Origin: Fulvia fulva
Taxonomy: Eukaryota; Ascomycota; Dothideomycetes; Mycosphaerellales; Mycosphaerellaceae
DNA: 64,000 nucleotides
Reading direction: 5' to 3'
Assembly (NCBI RefSeq): GCF_020509005.1
Contig: NC_063016.1
Coordinates: 4,402,001 to 4,466,000 of the forward strand
In this document: positions 1-10,750 of the stretch, piece by piece
Layout of the letters: every line of letters starts with the position of its first letter
How positions within the stretch are numbered: position 1 is the first letter of the stretch
Notes under the pieces: model-generated
The model's input: only the letters and a program-made list of their open reading frames with translations
The model's database searches: none
Told to the model about the DNA's origin: nothing
Position numbers and translations under genes: made by a program

Positions 1-2409
1 CTCGTGCTCGCTCCTACCTACCTTAACGAGAGTGATAATAAATCCGAGCCTAAGGAATACGCCTCGGACGCTAAGGACTTAAACGACGATAAAGAGGGCT
101 TAATAACAACCGATAGCTTATCCGAATTAGACTTTAAGGGGTTTGATAATAAGGAGCAACCTAAGGGTATTATAGTACGAGTACGAATAGCGTACGATAC
201 CGACCTAGACGCCTAAGAGTTAGTTTAGGCCCTTAAATCTAGCGCGAGGACATTCCCGGGCTTCTCGCTATCTAAGTACGAGCTCTAGGAAGGTGTCGTC
301 TACTTCTATAAGAAGCTTTACGTACCGTAGCCCGAAGGCTCTAATATCCGAGCTAAGATTCTTTAAATCGTCTACGACTCCGCCTCTAGGGGTCACCTAG
401 GCGTAGCTAAGACCTATAAGCTCCTCGTAAGGTATTACTAGTGGCCGTATTCCTAGAAGGACGTCCGCCGCTACGTACTAAACTACGCTACTTATCGAAG
501 AGCTAAAGCTAACCGCTACCGCCCCTACGGTCTCTTATACCCTCTCCTAGCTCCCGATCGTCCGTAGAAGTACATTACTATAGACTTTATTACCGATCTT
601 CCTTACGGTAAGACCTTTAGCGGCGTAAAGGCAAAGGCCCTTCTAGTGATCGTAGACCGTTACTCTAAGGACCGGTATATAATCCCGTACTAGAGTATAA
701 CCGTAAAGGAGACTACTCGCTTATTCTACGAATTCGTCTAGCGCTTTTAAGGCCTCCCGGATAGTATCACCTCTAATAGGGGCACCTAGTTTATCTCGTA
801 CTTCTAGAAACGTCTATATACTATCCTAGGCATTAAGCATAACCTCTCGACTAGTTTTTAGCTACAGACCGACGGCTAGACCGAAATTACGAACGCTATC
901 CTCGAGTAGGTCCTTCGTTACTTTATCGACTACTACTAGAAGGATTGGCCTTAGTATATCCCTACGGTAGAGTTCGCTACTCGTAACTAGGACTCGGAGA
1001 CTACTAGCTACTCTCCCTTCTATACTACGAGAGGTTACTACCCTCGTATAGGTATAGAACTAGAAGAACCTCTCCCGCCTACCGAAGACGTAAACGAGCA
1101 AGTAGTAGACGAGTTCGCTACTATACTCTTATAGATCTATAAAGAAGTTCACGACGAGATAGTATACGTATAAGCAATCTACGAGGATTAAGCTAATCGT
1201 CGTCGCTAGCTAGCTCCCGACTACTAAGTAGGCGATATAGTCTACCTTAACTCTAAGAACATTAAGACGGACCGCCCCTCTAAGAAGCTAAACTAGAAGA
1301 ACCTAGGTCCTTTTAAGATTACCGAGCGTATTAGTTTATACGCCTACCGTCTAGCTCTTCCTACGAATATAAAGATCTACGACGTCTTCTATCTCGTACG
1401 CCTTCGGCCGTCGGCTAAGGACCTATTCCCGAACTAAAACTAAGATATACTAGGTCCTCCCGATAAAGTAGAAGTCGACGAGCCTATTAACCTACCTTCT
1501 AACGACTATACCGTCCGTAAGATCCGGGGAATCCGTATAGAGCCTAACGACGTTAAAGGACTACCGCCGATAAAGTATAAAGTCGAATAGTAAGGTTACC
1601 CTAAGTAGGATACCTTATAGGAACCTATCCAACATATTATCTTTAATCGTTAAGCAATCGAAGAATACTACGCCCGCGTAGACGGCCTAGAAGTTAATAT
1701 CGGTAGGCTCTTCGAATCTAAGCTCTTCGACGGGGCTTACTAATAGTGTATCGACTATAATATTAGGCCTAGGCCTAGTACTGAAGCTAAACATCCTCGA
1801 TATATAGAACTACTACGGCTTCGTAGGAACTTAGCTTTATTCGGGGGGGCTACTATTATAGTCTCCCTATAGAGTGTATAGAAGGTAGGGACAGAAGAGC
1901 CTTAGAGTACTTAGAAGTCGTTAAGAAGTAATAGTCTAGCTTAGTATATAAGCGCTAAGAATTATATGCCCCGTAATATTTACTACGGGACCTAGCCCTC
2001 CAAATTTACTACTCTACTAAACCTTAATAGATTTACTTCGGCTCGTAGCTATATAACTTACGGCACTCCCGCGAGCACCCGCGACTATACTAGACCCTAG
2101 AAGAAGTACGTAGAAGACTCGGAACGTAGGGTAGGTTAGAATAAGGGTTTGAGTAAAGCTACTAAGCGCGGCTTCGTATAGGTTAGCCCTATTAATACGG
2201 GATATATACTCGCGAGGGTCTAGCCCTATTAATACGGGGACACGTACTCGCGAGGGTCGCGTATAAGTATCCGGCCTTCCCTAGGCCTCTCTTACTTTCT
2301 TCGTCTTTCGTTTTATGTAGTAATTATACTATACCCTTTGTATCTACACTTCGTACCTATATTCTCGCTTTTACTCTTATATCTTATAGGCTAGGCTCTC
2401 GCCCTAACA
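1..2409 (+). mobile_element. Ty3/gypsy retrotransposon A, 3' part, RIP-inactivated
   Basis: This is the pol end and 3' LTR of a plus-strand gypsy element whose 5' part lies left of the window. The frame, crossed by many TAG/TAA stops, shows an integrase zinc-binding remnant (about 385-520; the Cys pair has become Tyr, TGC to TAC), the integrase core (about 560-1000; IDFITDLP, then VIVDRYSK, then a D-to-N change at SNRGT), and a chromodomain-like tail near 1560-1720. A G-rich polypurine tract (1842-1850) precedes the 3' LTR. CpA and TpG are strongly depleted and TpA is abundant, as expected from RIP. The base after the LTR continues element B, so A appears inserted within B1; a candidate target duplication is CTTAG at 2410-2414, and its partner would lie outside the window. 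It cannot encode a functional protein. Confidence 0.85.
1854..2409 (+). repeat. 3' LTR of element A (RIP-mutated)
   Basis: About 556 bp, starting TATTATAG (from TGTTATAG) and ending CCTAACA. It aligns along its length with the unmutated solo LTR at 2544-2986 but differs by RIP-type transitions. It has about 70 extra bases near 2025-2105, and a 37-bp direct duplication (2184-2220 and 2221-2258) that the solo LTR has only once. Confidence 0.85.
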
Positions 2410-2543
2410 CTTAGCTCCCTTACTACCGACCTATAGTAATAGGGAAATAGTACGACCGCTACCTAAGCGTAGTAGATAGCGGTTAGTAACCGAACTTTCT
2501 AAGACAGAAAGAGTATAAGATTAAGAGATATAGAATGTAAGAG

Positions 2544-2986
2544 TGTTATAGTCTCCCTATAGAGTGTACAGAAGGTAGGGACAGAAGAGTCTCAGAGCGC
2601 TCAGAAGTCGTTAAGAAGTGACAGTCCAGCTTAGTGTGTGAACGCCAAGAATCATATGCCCCGCAACATTCACTACGGGACCCAGCCCTCCAGATTCACC
2701 CCTCTACCAAACCTTGAAGCACGTGGAAGACTCGGATCGTAGGGCAGGTTGGAATAAGGTTTTGAGCAAAGCTGCTGAGCGCGGCTTCGCACGGGTTAGC
2801 CCTGTTGATGCGGGGACACGTACTCGCGAGGGTCGCGTATAAATATCTGGCCTTCCCTAGGCCTCTCTTGCTTTCTTCGTCTTTTGTTTTGTGTAGCAAT
2901 CATACCATGCCCTTTTGCATCTGCACTTCGCACCTGCATTCTCGCTTTCACCCTTACATCTCACAGGCCAGGCTCTCGCCCTGACA
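2544..2986 (+). repeat. Solo LTR of the A family, not RIP-mutated
   Basis: A 443-bp LTR starting TGTTATAG and ending CCTGACA, flanked by a 5-bp target duplication AAGAG (2539-2543 and 2987-2991). The homologous uninterrupted sequence in B2 (about 20080-20110) runs straight through this site. It keeps the CpA and TpG dinucleotides lost from the element-A LTR and from the surrounding B1 sequence, so it inserted after RIP acted here. The internal part was presumably lost by LTR-LTR recombination. Confidence 0.9.
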
Positions 2987-5900
2987 AAGAGACGGACTAT
3001 AGTAAGGAGCTTAAGATATCGGTATATATACTAGATAAATAACAACTAGCTATATACCCTTATATAGTATTACCCGTAATAATATAATATAAAAAGGCTC
3101 GCGGCCTTATAGATTCTACCTCTACCTCTCTCTTTCTTAATTAAAAATTTATACGTAAATATATAACCCTCTGAATCTAATATATAACCCTCTTAATCCC
3201 TTTAACGAAGAACAGACGATTAATACTAGGAGGTGGATCGGCTATAGCGTGTCAGATTATATATATAGCCCTTATAGACGTAGTTATCGGCGGTTATTAC
3301 GAGTAAATACTATACTATATTACCGACCTCGAATACGACATTATCTTTAGACTACCGTAGCTCTCCGCGTATAACCCGAACATCTTCTAGGAAACTAGCG
3401 AGGTAGCGTTTCGATCTAACTACTACTTCGGTCACTATCTATATAATAAGACATCGATAATAGTATAATCCCTAAACTATATCGGTAGAACCTAGTAAAC
3501 GAAATATAGACTAAAGCCCTTTACTAGCGAATTAGTAGGATTTATAGCCGGAGGGGCGGAGCTAAATATGTCTGCTCTAGAGGTAGATAAAGAGGTAGAT
3601 TACTAGGAAGTCTCGTAGCGTATATAGGAGATGTACGCGTACCGGCCTAGGGCTAAGTGCTTCTATATTATACCTATAGGGCGTAAGGATAACGATAATA
3701 ACGATAATAGCCTTAAACTAAGCGCAATAGTAGCTAATGACCTAGATCAGTTCTTAAACAAGCAGTTTAACTATAATCCTAAAGAGAAGCTCCCGCCTAT
3801 ATACTACGACATTATAGATACTTTCTTAGTAAAGGACTACGAGGGACTCCTACCTTACCGACTAGGCATCGACTACGAGATTTATATCAAACCTAGTAGA
3901 CCTTAAGAACCGCTATATCGAAAGCTATAAGGACTAGCCGAGAAGGAGAATGAAGCCGTTAAGAAATAGTTACTCGAACAGACTTTAGAAGGTAAGGTAC
4001 GTAAGGCCGGTTAGAAAATAAGCTAGTTACCGGCACCGGTACTAGTAGTAAGAAAGCCTAGAGGAGGGCTACGAGTATATATTAACTACCGTAGGCTAAA
4101 CGCTATTACTATTAAGAATCGCTATCCTATTCTATTAATATAGAAAACGCTTAACCGTATATACGGAAAGAAGTACTTTACGAAACTAGATATTATAGTA
4201 GCCTTTAATAAGTTACGTATTACGGAAGGGCACGAGTGGCTAATAGCTTTCGTAATACGCTACGGTATATACGAATGCCTTATATTACCGTTCGGCCTCT
4301 ATAACGGACCCGTAACCTTTTAGTTATATATTAATAAGGTTCTATAGGAACATCTAGATAACTTTGTATTAGTATATCTAGATAACGTCCTTATCTTTAG
4401 CGACACTCTAGAGGAACACGTCGAATACGTACGAAAGGTATTAATTAAGCTACGAGATACCGGGCTTACTATTAATATCGATAAGTCCGAGTTCTACTAG
4501 GAACGTATAAAATATCTAGGCCTTATTATTATACCCTAGGGCATCGAGATAGACTCGGAGAAATTGGAATATATATAGACCTAGGAAGTACTAACTAATC
4601 TTAAGGATGTCTAAGCCTTCCTAGGATTCGCGAACTTCTACCGTAGGTTTATCGAGGCCTTCTCTCGTATTACATCCCTATTAACTAACTTAACGAAGTC
4701 AGATAGGCCTAGCAATCATAAGAACCGTAGAATCAACTAGACTAATAATTACTAGAGGGCATTCGAGGCGTTAAAAGTAGCGTTTAGTAAGGCGGGTATA
4801 CTAGTATACTATATACCGGGTAGGTAGACCGTCGTCGAGACTAACTCCTTAGACTTTATTAATATAGGTATACTCTTATAATACGACGAGTAGGGAGTGT
4901 TACATCCTATAGCTTTCTATTCGAAGAAGCTAAGCCCCTAGGAGTATAATTACGAGATCTACAATAAGGAACTCCTCGCGATTATTAAAGTATTTAAAGA
5001 GTAGCGCCCGGAGCTTACTTACGAAGTAGACGAGGACGGCGATCTAGTCAAAGTGTTTATAGACTATAAGAACCTCGAATATTTCATAACTACGAAGTCG
5101 CTAAATCGCTAATAAGCGCGATAGGTAGAATCTCTATTACAATTCAACTTCTAGATTATATACCGCCTAGGTATATAAGGAACGAAGCTAGATAGCCTAA
5201 CGAGACGTAGCTAGGACCTTCCGTAGGGGGTAGACGATCCGAGAAATTAGTACTAGTATTAGACATTACTTCCGCTAGAGCGATTCCTTAAGATCGACTC
5301 TATACGAGCTACTATCGAAGATACGCCCGAAGAAGAAGAGACGACTCCTCTAAATCCTAAAGTAATCGAGTTTATTCTAGAATTAGAACAGGTACTATAA
5401 ACATAGCTAGTACTAGCTTAGGAAGTATAGACTACGAATAAAGCCGAAGTCGAAGCTAAACTCGAGTACCGTATAACGACTACTTACGCCCTAGACTAAG
5501 AACTTAAGGCGGTAATTAAGATACTACGGAAAGATAGTACTATCCCTCTACTCTTATAGAAGGCGAAGATATACCCTACGTACTATAAGGTAGATAGTAA
5601 CATGTTATATATACGAAACTAGTACGATAGTTAGAGCCTATAGGTACCCGATAACTAGGCCCTACGGACTCGGCTTATTAGAATAAATTATAACGCTCTA
5701 GTAGTAGGATATCTAGGACGAGCTCGAACCTATAAACTCGTAGTACGAGAATTCTATTAGCCTAGCTTAGTAAGATTAGTACGTAGATACACCGCGAATT
5801 ACCGTATATACTATACGACGAAATCTCTATACTCCTAGCTACGTAGATTATTATACCTACTTTTAGTACCGGACCGACCTTAGAGGTATATCGCGGTGGA

Positions 5901-7153
5901 CTTCGTAGTCGGACTTCCTAATAGTACCCTCGATAGTATAACCTATAACAATATTATGACCGTAATAGATAGGCTAACGAAGGAAGTCGAGCTGATTCCG
6001 ATCGGAGCGATAACTATATAGAATACGGCAAGACTTTTCCTTAAGTATATATTCTCCCGACGCGGATTTCCTAACACTATTACTTTAGACTACGGTAAGT
6101 AATAGGTTACTACCTTCTAGAAGAAACTTTATAAGATGCTTTGTATAAGTCGTAAGCTAAGTTCTTTATACTACCTAGAAACTAATAGACAGTCGGAACG
6201 TACTAACTAAGTAATAGAACAGTATCTCCGTATATTTACTAACGAGGTATAAGATAACTAGGTAGAATAGCTTTATCTAGCTTAGTTCGTAATTAATAAC
6301 TACCTTTCTGAAACTACTAGTATATCGCTATTCTACGCTACTTTAGGCTATAATCCTAAGTTTATAGAGCGCGTAGACCTAAGCGCTGGAAAAGAGGGAG
6401 GACTAACTACTCTCTAGCGACTAGATACGCGATCGGCTAAAGCCTTTATACGCCGGATTTACGACCTTTATAAGTACCTTTAAGAAAACATACGGATATT
6501 ATAAGCTCTCTAAGCTAAAGTAGTAAACCGCTACCGAAGCATCCCGCTAGACTATAAAGTAGGCAACTAGGTATACCTAAGTACTAAGAATATCCGTACG
6601 ACTCGACTATCTAAGAAGCTCGATAGAAGATACGCTAGCCCGTACTAGATTATAGAAGTTATACTAGCTAAGCTCTTATATAAACTAAGATTGTCGGACG
6701 CTATAGTAGGACTCGATAACTACTTTTATACTTCGTTACTTTAGCGAGCCGATTATCCCGACTTCCTACTACTCGAAGGCTAGTATCTAGTACTACTACC
6801 GCCGATAACTATCGAGCCTCATACTATAGAAGCTGATATAGTCGCTAATATAGTCGTAATACCTATATATATATATAAGGTAGAGAAGATCTTAGATATA
6901 TATACCCGTAAGTAAGTAGGTAAAGTAAAGAAGGGGTAGAAGCGTAAAGTAGACACTTAGTATAAGGTGAAATGGCTTAGATATTAGAATAAGGAGGATA
7001 GTAAGACCTAGTAACCGGCTAAGAATATATTTAAACACGCGGCCGCCGCTATTATAGACTTTTACTATAACCGGCCGGAGTTATCTACGCCTATAGGCTT
7101 CGTAGCTCTATCTAATTAGGTCCTCCTAAGTAATAAGGTCCTCGGGCTTAATA

Positions 7154-7169
7154 CGATTAGGGTTAATAG
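7154..7169. repeat. LINE1 target-site duplication, left copy
   Basis: CGATTAGGGTTAATAG, identical to 12026-12041. The homologous uninterrupted B2 site (about 24223-24240) reads CGATCAGGGTCA, so both copies carry the same two C-to-T changes. The duplication was therefore made from an already mutated target. Confidence 0.9.
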
Positions 7170-7363
7170 ATAGATAGATGATTCATTTACCCGTTGTGGT
7201 GCCCTCCGGCCCATGCGGGTTTATGTCTATATATGTTACTGCATAAGGTAGGAAACCTATTCCTAGGTAAAAACCTCCTCTCCTTCTCTAATAGCTTCCT
7301 TGCCATGAGTTCTCAGTTTTCCTTCCATTAGGGTGCACTAGTGTCATGGTGGTTAGCCTCTGA

Positions 7364-10300
7364 CTACCTTGTCTGCAACCCTAGAGTTGTCCCCCTCTTC
7401 CTGCTCTCCTCCTCCTTCTTTCTCTCCTCAATCCATCTCTCTGTTTCCCTAGTAAGAGAGAACTGCTCCAAAAATCCTTGGTGGATGATCCACCTTGTAA
7501 TTCTCTGGAGGTCTCCCTTATTGCTGATCATGGCTTGGAAGTTTCTGTTCCTTGCCCTTGCCCTCCATTCACCTCTCCCTGTACTCCATTCTTTGCAAAC
7601 CAGAAGTCTATGTTCGACATTCTGGGACAGGTAGCCGTATGGGCAACTCTTGTCTTCGATACCTGGGACTTTTCTCTGATGCAGGTATGCCCTGACTCCG
7701 ATGTGTTCAGAGCGGATTTGTATTGCTATGCTTGCTTCTGACCTGGTCAGGTCTGAGTACAGTAGGTAGTTGTGGCTACCAAACTGTTGGAGTGCCTTTG
7801 GGGTTCCTGGCCTCTGTGGGGTTCTTGTCCATTCAGTCTTCCAGAGGAGTCCTGCCATCCTTTCAGCTAGAGACTGTTGCTTCTTCCCTTGGCTGGCTGC
7901 TGATCCTCTCCCTTGAGCCCTTCTGTCCTGTTCCTGCTGGGCTAGGTGCAGCTGTTCTGTTAGTTCTTTGAACTTCTGCAGGTCCTGCTGCTTCTGTGGG
8001 GCTGGATTGGGTCTTGCTTGTCTGTGCCTTCTTGTGCACTGGCTCCTGATTTTGTTGACTGCCTTCTGGATTACTAGCTGGGCTGGGTATGCAGACGTCT
8101 TTCCTGCATACTGGTATCTCAACCCTTGAAGGTAGAGCTTGGCTGGTGGGGAGCCAGACTCCATTTCGACCACCCTTGTTGGAGTTGACTTGTATGCTCC
8201 AAGCACCTTTTTCAGACAGGAGGCTTGGGCTCTGCTGATGGGATCTGCAATTCTCTTTGGGATCTTGTCTTGGGCTGACCAGATCTGGGCTCCATATAGC
8301 ATGGCTGGCTTCACAATGGCCTTGTACATAACCTTTGCTTTCGCAAATGTGGCTCCCCATGTGGAGGCTGTAAGCCTGTCAATTGATTGCCTGTTGTTGT
8401 CTGCTCTTGCCTGTGCTTTCTTGACCTGTGGTCCCCAGCTGAGCTTTGGATCCATCCATATTCCTAGCACCCTTAATTCACTTGAGGGTTCTGTTGTGTG
8501 TCCCTGAATAGTGATTGGGGCTTGCATATTGTGTCTGTTTCTGGCTCTACTGAAGTGGATGAGTTGATACTTCTCTGGGGCAAATCTGACTCCATGTTTC
8601 CTGGCCCATTCCTCGCATTCCTTGTGTTTCTTCTGCAAGATTCTGCAGTTCTCTTCTGTGCTGTCTGACCAGGCTAGGATGTTTGTGTCATCTACAAACC
8701 CTGAGGCTGATGTGTTTCTGGAGTTTAGCTTTGCTGGCAGGTCTGCCATAAAGAGGAGAAACAGGATTGGAGACATTGTTGATCCCTGTGGGATTCCTGT
8801 CTCTGTAGGCATGCTGTCAGATTTGTATCTGCCCAGTCTTAGTCTTGTGGTTCTGCCTCTGAGGAAGGACTGGATAAACTGGACTGTCCAGTTAGGGATA
8901 GCCTTCTGTTTCAGGATGTGGATCAGCCTCTGGTGTGAGACATTGTCAAAGGCTCCTGATATGTCTAGTGAGAGGAGTGTGGCTGCTTTGTTGTTCCCAA
9001 AGTGCCATAGGGTCTTGATCTGCTCTGTGATAAGTTCCACAGCTGTTAGTGTTGATCTTTGTTTCCTGCCTCCCATCTGTTCTTCAGGAAGGATTCCATG
9101 TTCTTCAGCTAGGTTTGTCAGCCTTTCTGCTATGATCTTTTCCAGGAGTTTGCCTAGTGTGTTGAGCAAGGCAATAGGTCTGTATGCCTTTAGCTTTGTG
9201 TAGTCCTCTTTCTGTGGTTTTCTCAAGACCACAGTCAGTGACTCCTTGAAGTGTTTAGGGCAGTGTCCTTGGGCCATGCACTGTGAAAAGATGTTTGACA
9301 GTGCAGGGGAGATCTGGTCCTTGCATGTCTTGATGAACAAGTTTGGAATCCCATCTGGTCCCGGGGCCTTGTTTCCTGAGAGTCTCTTAATGATGCTCTT
9401 GATCTCTCCCTCTCCCACTGTGCAGGATTGCTCTAGTGGTGTTGGATACACACTGCCCTCCAGATCCTGCAGGTCAGCTTCTACCTGTGTGCCAAAGAAA
9501 TGTTTCCCCAATGCCTGTGCCTTTCCTGGGAGAGTGTGTTGGATTACTCCTTCCTGGTCTTCAATGTTTGGAAACTGGGGCAGCATGTTTCTGTCCTGTG
9601 TGGGTTGTCTTGCCCACTTTGCTAGTTTCCACATCTTCTCAGGATTCTGGGTAATGGATCCAACTGTTGACCTCCACTCCAGCATCTTGTCCCTCTTGAT
9701 CTGGGCCTTCTTGTCTCTGGTTGCCTGGTTGTATCTGTCCCATGCTTCCTGGGAGTGGCTCTGGGTAAGGGCTCTCCTGGCCTGCCTGGCTGCCTTGACC
9801 TTCTCTGAGCATTCCTTTGTCCAGAATGGCTTCTGGTACAGTGACTGTTTCTTTTCTCTGGTGTGGGCTGCCGCAGTTTCCTGCATTGTTCTAACCAGTT
9901 CTGCCACTGCTTGGTCTATGTCTAAGGCTGTTTCCAGTCTCCTGGTCTCTAGTCCAGCTAGCTTCTGTTCCAGGTCTTGTCTGATCTGTTCCCAGTTGGC
10001 TGCCTTCCAGGCCAGCTGAGGTTCTAGGTCTCCTTCCTGCTGTGTCTGTGTTTCAAACTCCACCTGAATTGGGAGGTGATCTGATGAGGACTCCAAGTCC
10101 TGGTTAACCCAGCATCTGGTGACCTTCTGCTGCAGGTCATGTGATGCAAAGCACAGGTCAATGGTGCTTGAGCTTGCTCTCTGTGACCAGGTAGTTAGGC
10201 CCTTTGGGGTAACTAGGTGCATGTTGTTGCTTTGGGTAGTGGAGAGGAGTCTGTTAGCTAGGAAGTGATGGGCAGGTGCAAAGTCTGATCCCCATGTAGG

Positions 10301-10750
10301 ATGGTGCAAGTTGAAGTCTCCCAGCACGATGTGTTGGGAGTCACTCTGCAGGATGTCTGGCAGCTGTTGTAGTGTGCCCAGCTGGGTGCTGCTTCTGGAG
10401 CTGGGGGGTGGGTTGTATACACTGTGGATGTGGATGCTGCCTTGGTTGGTGTTGAGTCTGACTGAGGTGATGTCTCCCCCTTCCTGTTGGATTTGTTCCC
10501 AGCTGTCTGTTGCCATCTCTTTGCTGATGTACATGCATGTTCTAGGGGTGCCTTGTTTGGCTAGGAGTGTGTGATACCTTGGGTCGTTAGCAGTAGATGG
10601 TCTGTTAGATTTGCTGTTGATCCAAGGTTCCTGGACTGCAATAACTAGGTGTTTCTTTGGGTCCAGTGCTTGGAGAAAGCTTCTCTGGACCTTGTGCTGG
10701 CTTTTGTTGACGTTGTACTGGATAGTGGTAAGATTAGGTGTCTCAATCAT
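7364..10750 (-). CDS. LINE1 ORF2: endonuclease-reverse transcriptase polyprotein
   Basis: 1128 codons without a stop. The N-terminal 230 residues are an endonuclease/exonuclease/phosphatase fold: an early N (NVNK), QEPW with the metal-binding Glu, LGDFNLHHP and SSDHLP near residues 140 and 225, giving the usual N-E-D-N-D-H set. A linker of about 200 residues precedes the reverse transcriptase (about 430-750), with RKPQK, YRPIALLNT, LDISGAFDNVSH, GIPQGSTMSPILF and the catalytic FVDD box (coding bases near 8690). The C-terminus has a Cys-His motif of the CPYG...EH...LLVC type seen in Tad/I-type ORF2 proteins. It nicks DNA and reverse transcribes the element's own RNA at the target. The ATG overlaps the ORF1 stop codon by four bases. 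It looks catalytically complete; whether it is expressed is unknown. Confidence 0.93.
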   Translation of the reverse strand: MIETPNLTTIQYNVNKSQHKVQRSFLQALDPKKHLVIAVQEPWINSKSNRPSTANDPRYHTLLAKQGTPRTCMYISKEMATDSWEQIQQEGGDITSVRLNTNQGSIHIHSVYNPPPSSRSSTQLGTLQQLPDILQSDSQHIVLGDFNLHHPTWGSDFAPAHHFLANRLLSTTQSNNMHLVTPKGLTTWSQRASSSTIDLCFASHDLQQKVTRCWVNQDLESSSDHLPIQVEFETQTQQEGDLEPQLAWKAANWEQIRQDLEQKLAGLETRRLETALDIDQAVAELVRTMQETAAAHTREKKQSLYQKPFWTKECSEKVKAARQARRALTQSHSQEAWDRYNQATRDKKAQIKRDKMLEWRSTVGSITQNPEKMWKLAKWARQPTQDRNMLPQFPNIEDQEGVIQHTLPGKAQALGKHFFGTQVEADLQDLEGSVYPTPLEQSCTVGEGEIKSIIKRLSGNKAPGPDGIPNLFIKTCKDQISPALSNIFSQCMAQGHCPKHFKESLTVVLRKPQKEDYTKLKAYRPIALLNTLGKLLEKIIAERLTNLAEEHGILPEEQMGGRKQRSTLTAVELITEQIKTLWHFGNNKAATLLSLDISGAFDNVSHQRLIHILKQKAIPNWTVQFIQSFLRGRTTRLRLGRYKSDSMPTETGIPQGSTMSPILFLLFMADLPAKLNSRNTSASGFVDDTNILAWSDSTEENCRILQKKHKECEEWARKHGVRFAPEKYQLIHFSRARNRHNMQAPITIQGHTTEPSSELRVLGIWMDPKLSWGPQVKKAQARADNNRQSIDRLTASTWGATFAKAKVMYKAIVKPAMLYGAQIWSAQDKIPKRIADPISRAQASCLKKVLGAYKSTPTRVVEMESGSPPAKLYLQGLRYQYAGKTSAYPAQLVIQKAVNKIRSQCTRRHRQARPNPAPQKQQDLQKFKELTEQLHLAQQEQDRRAQGRGSAASQGKKQQSLAERMAGLLWKTEWTRTPQRPGTPKALQQFGSHNYLLYSDLTRSEASIAIQIRSEHIGVRAYLHQRKVPGIEDKSCPYGYLSQNVEHRLLVCKEWSTGRGEWRARARNRNFQAMISNKGDLQRITRWIIHQGFLEQFSLTRETERWIEERKKEEESRKRGTTLGLQTR

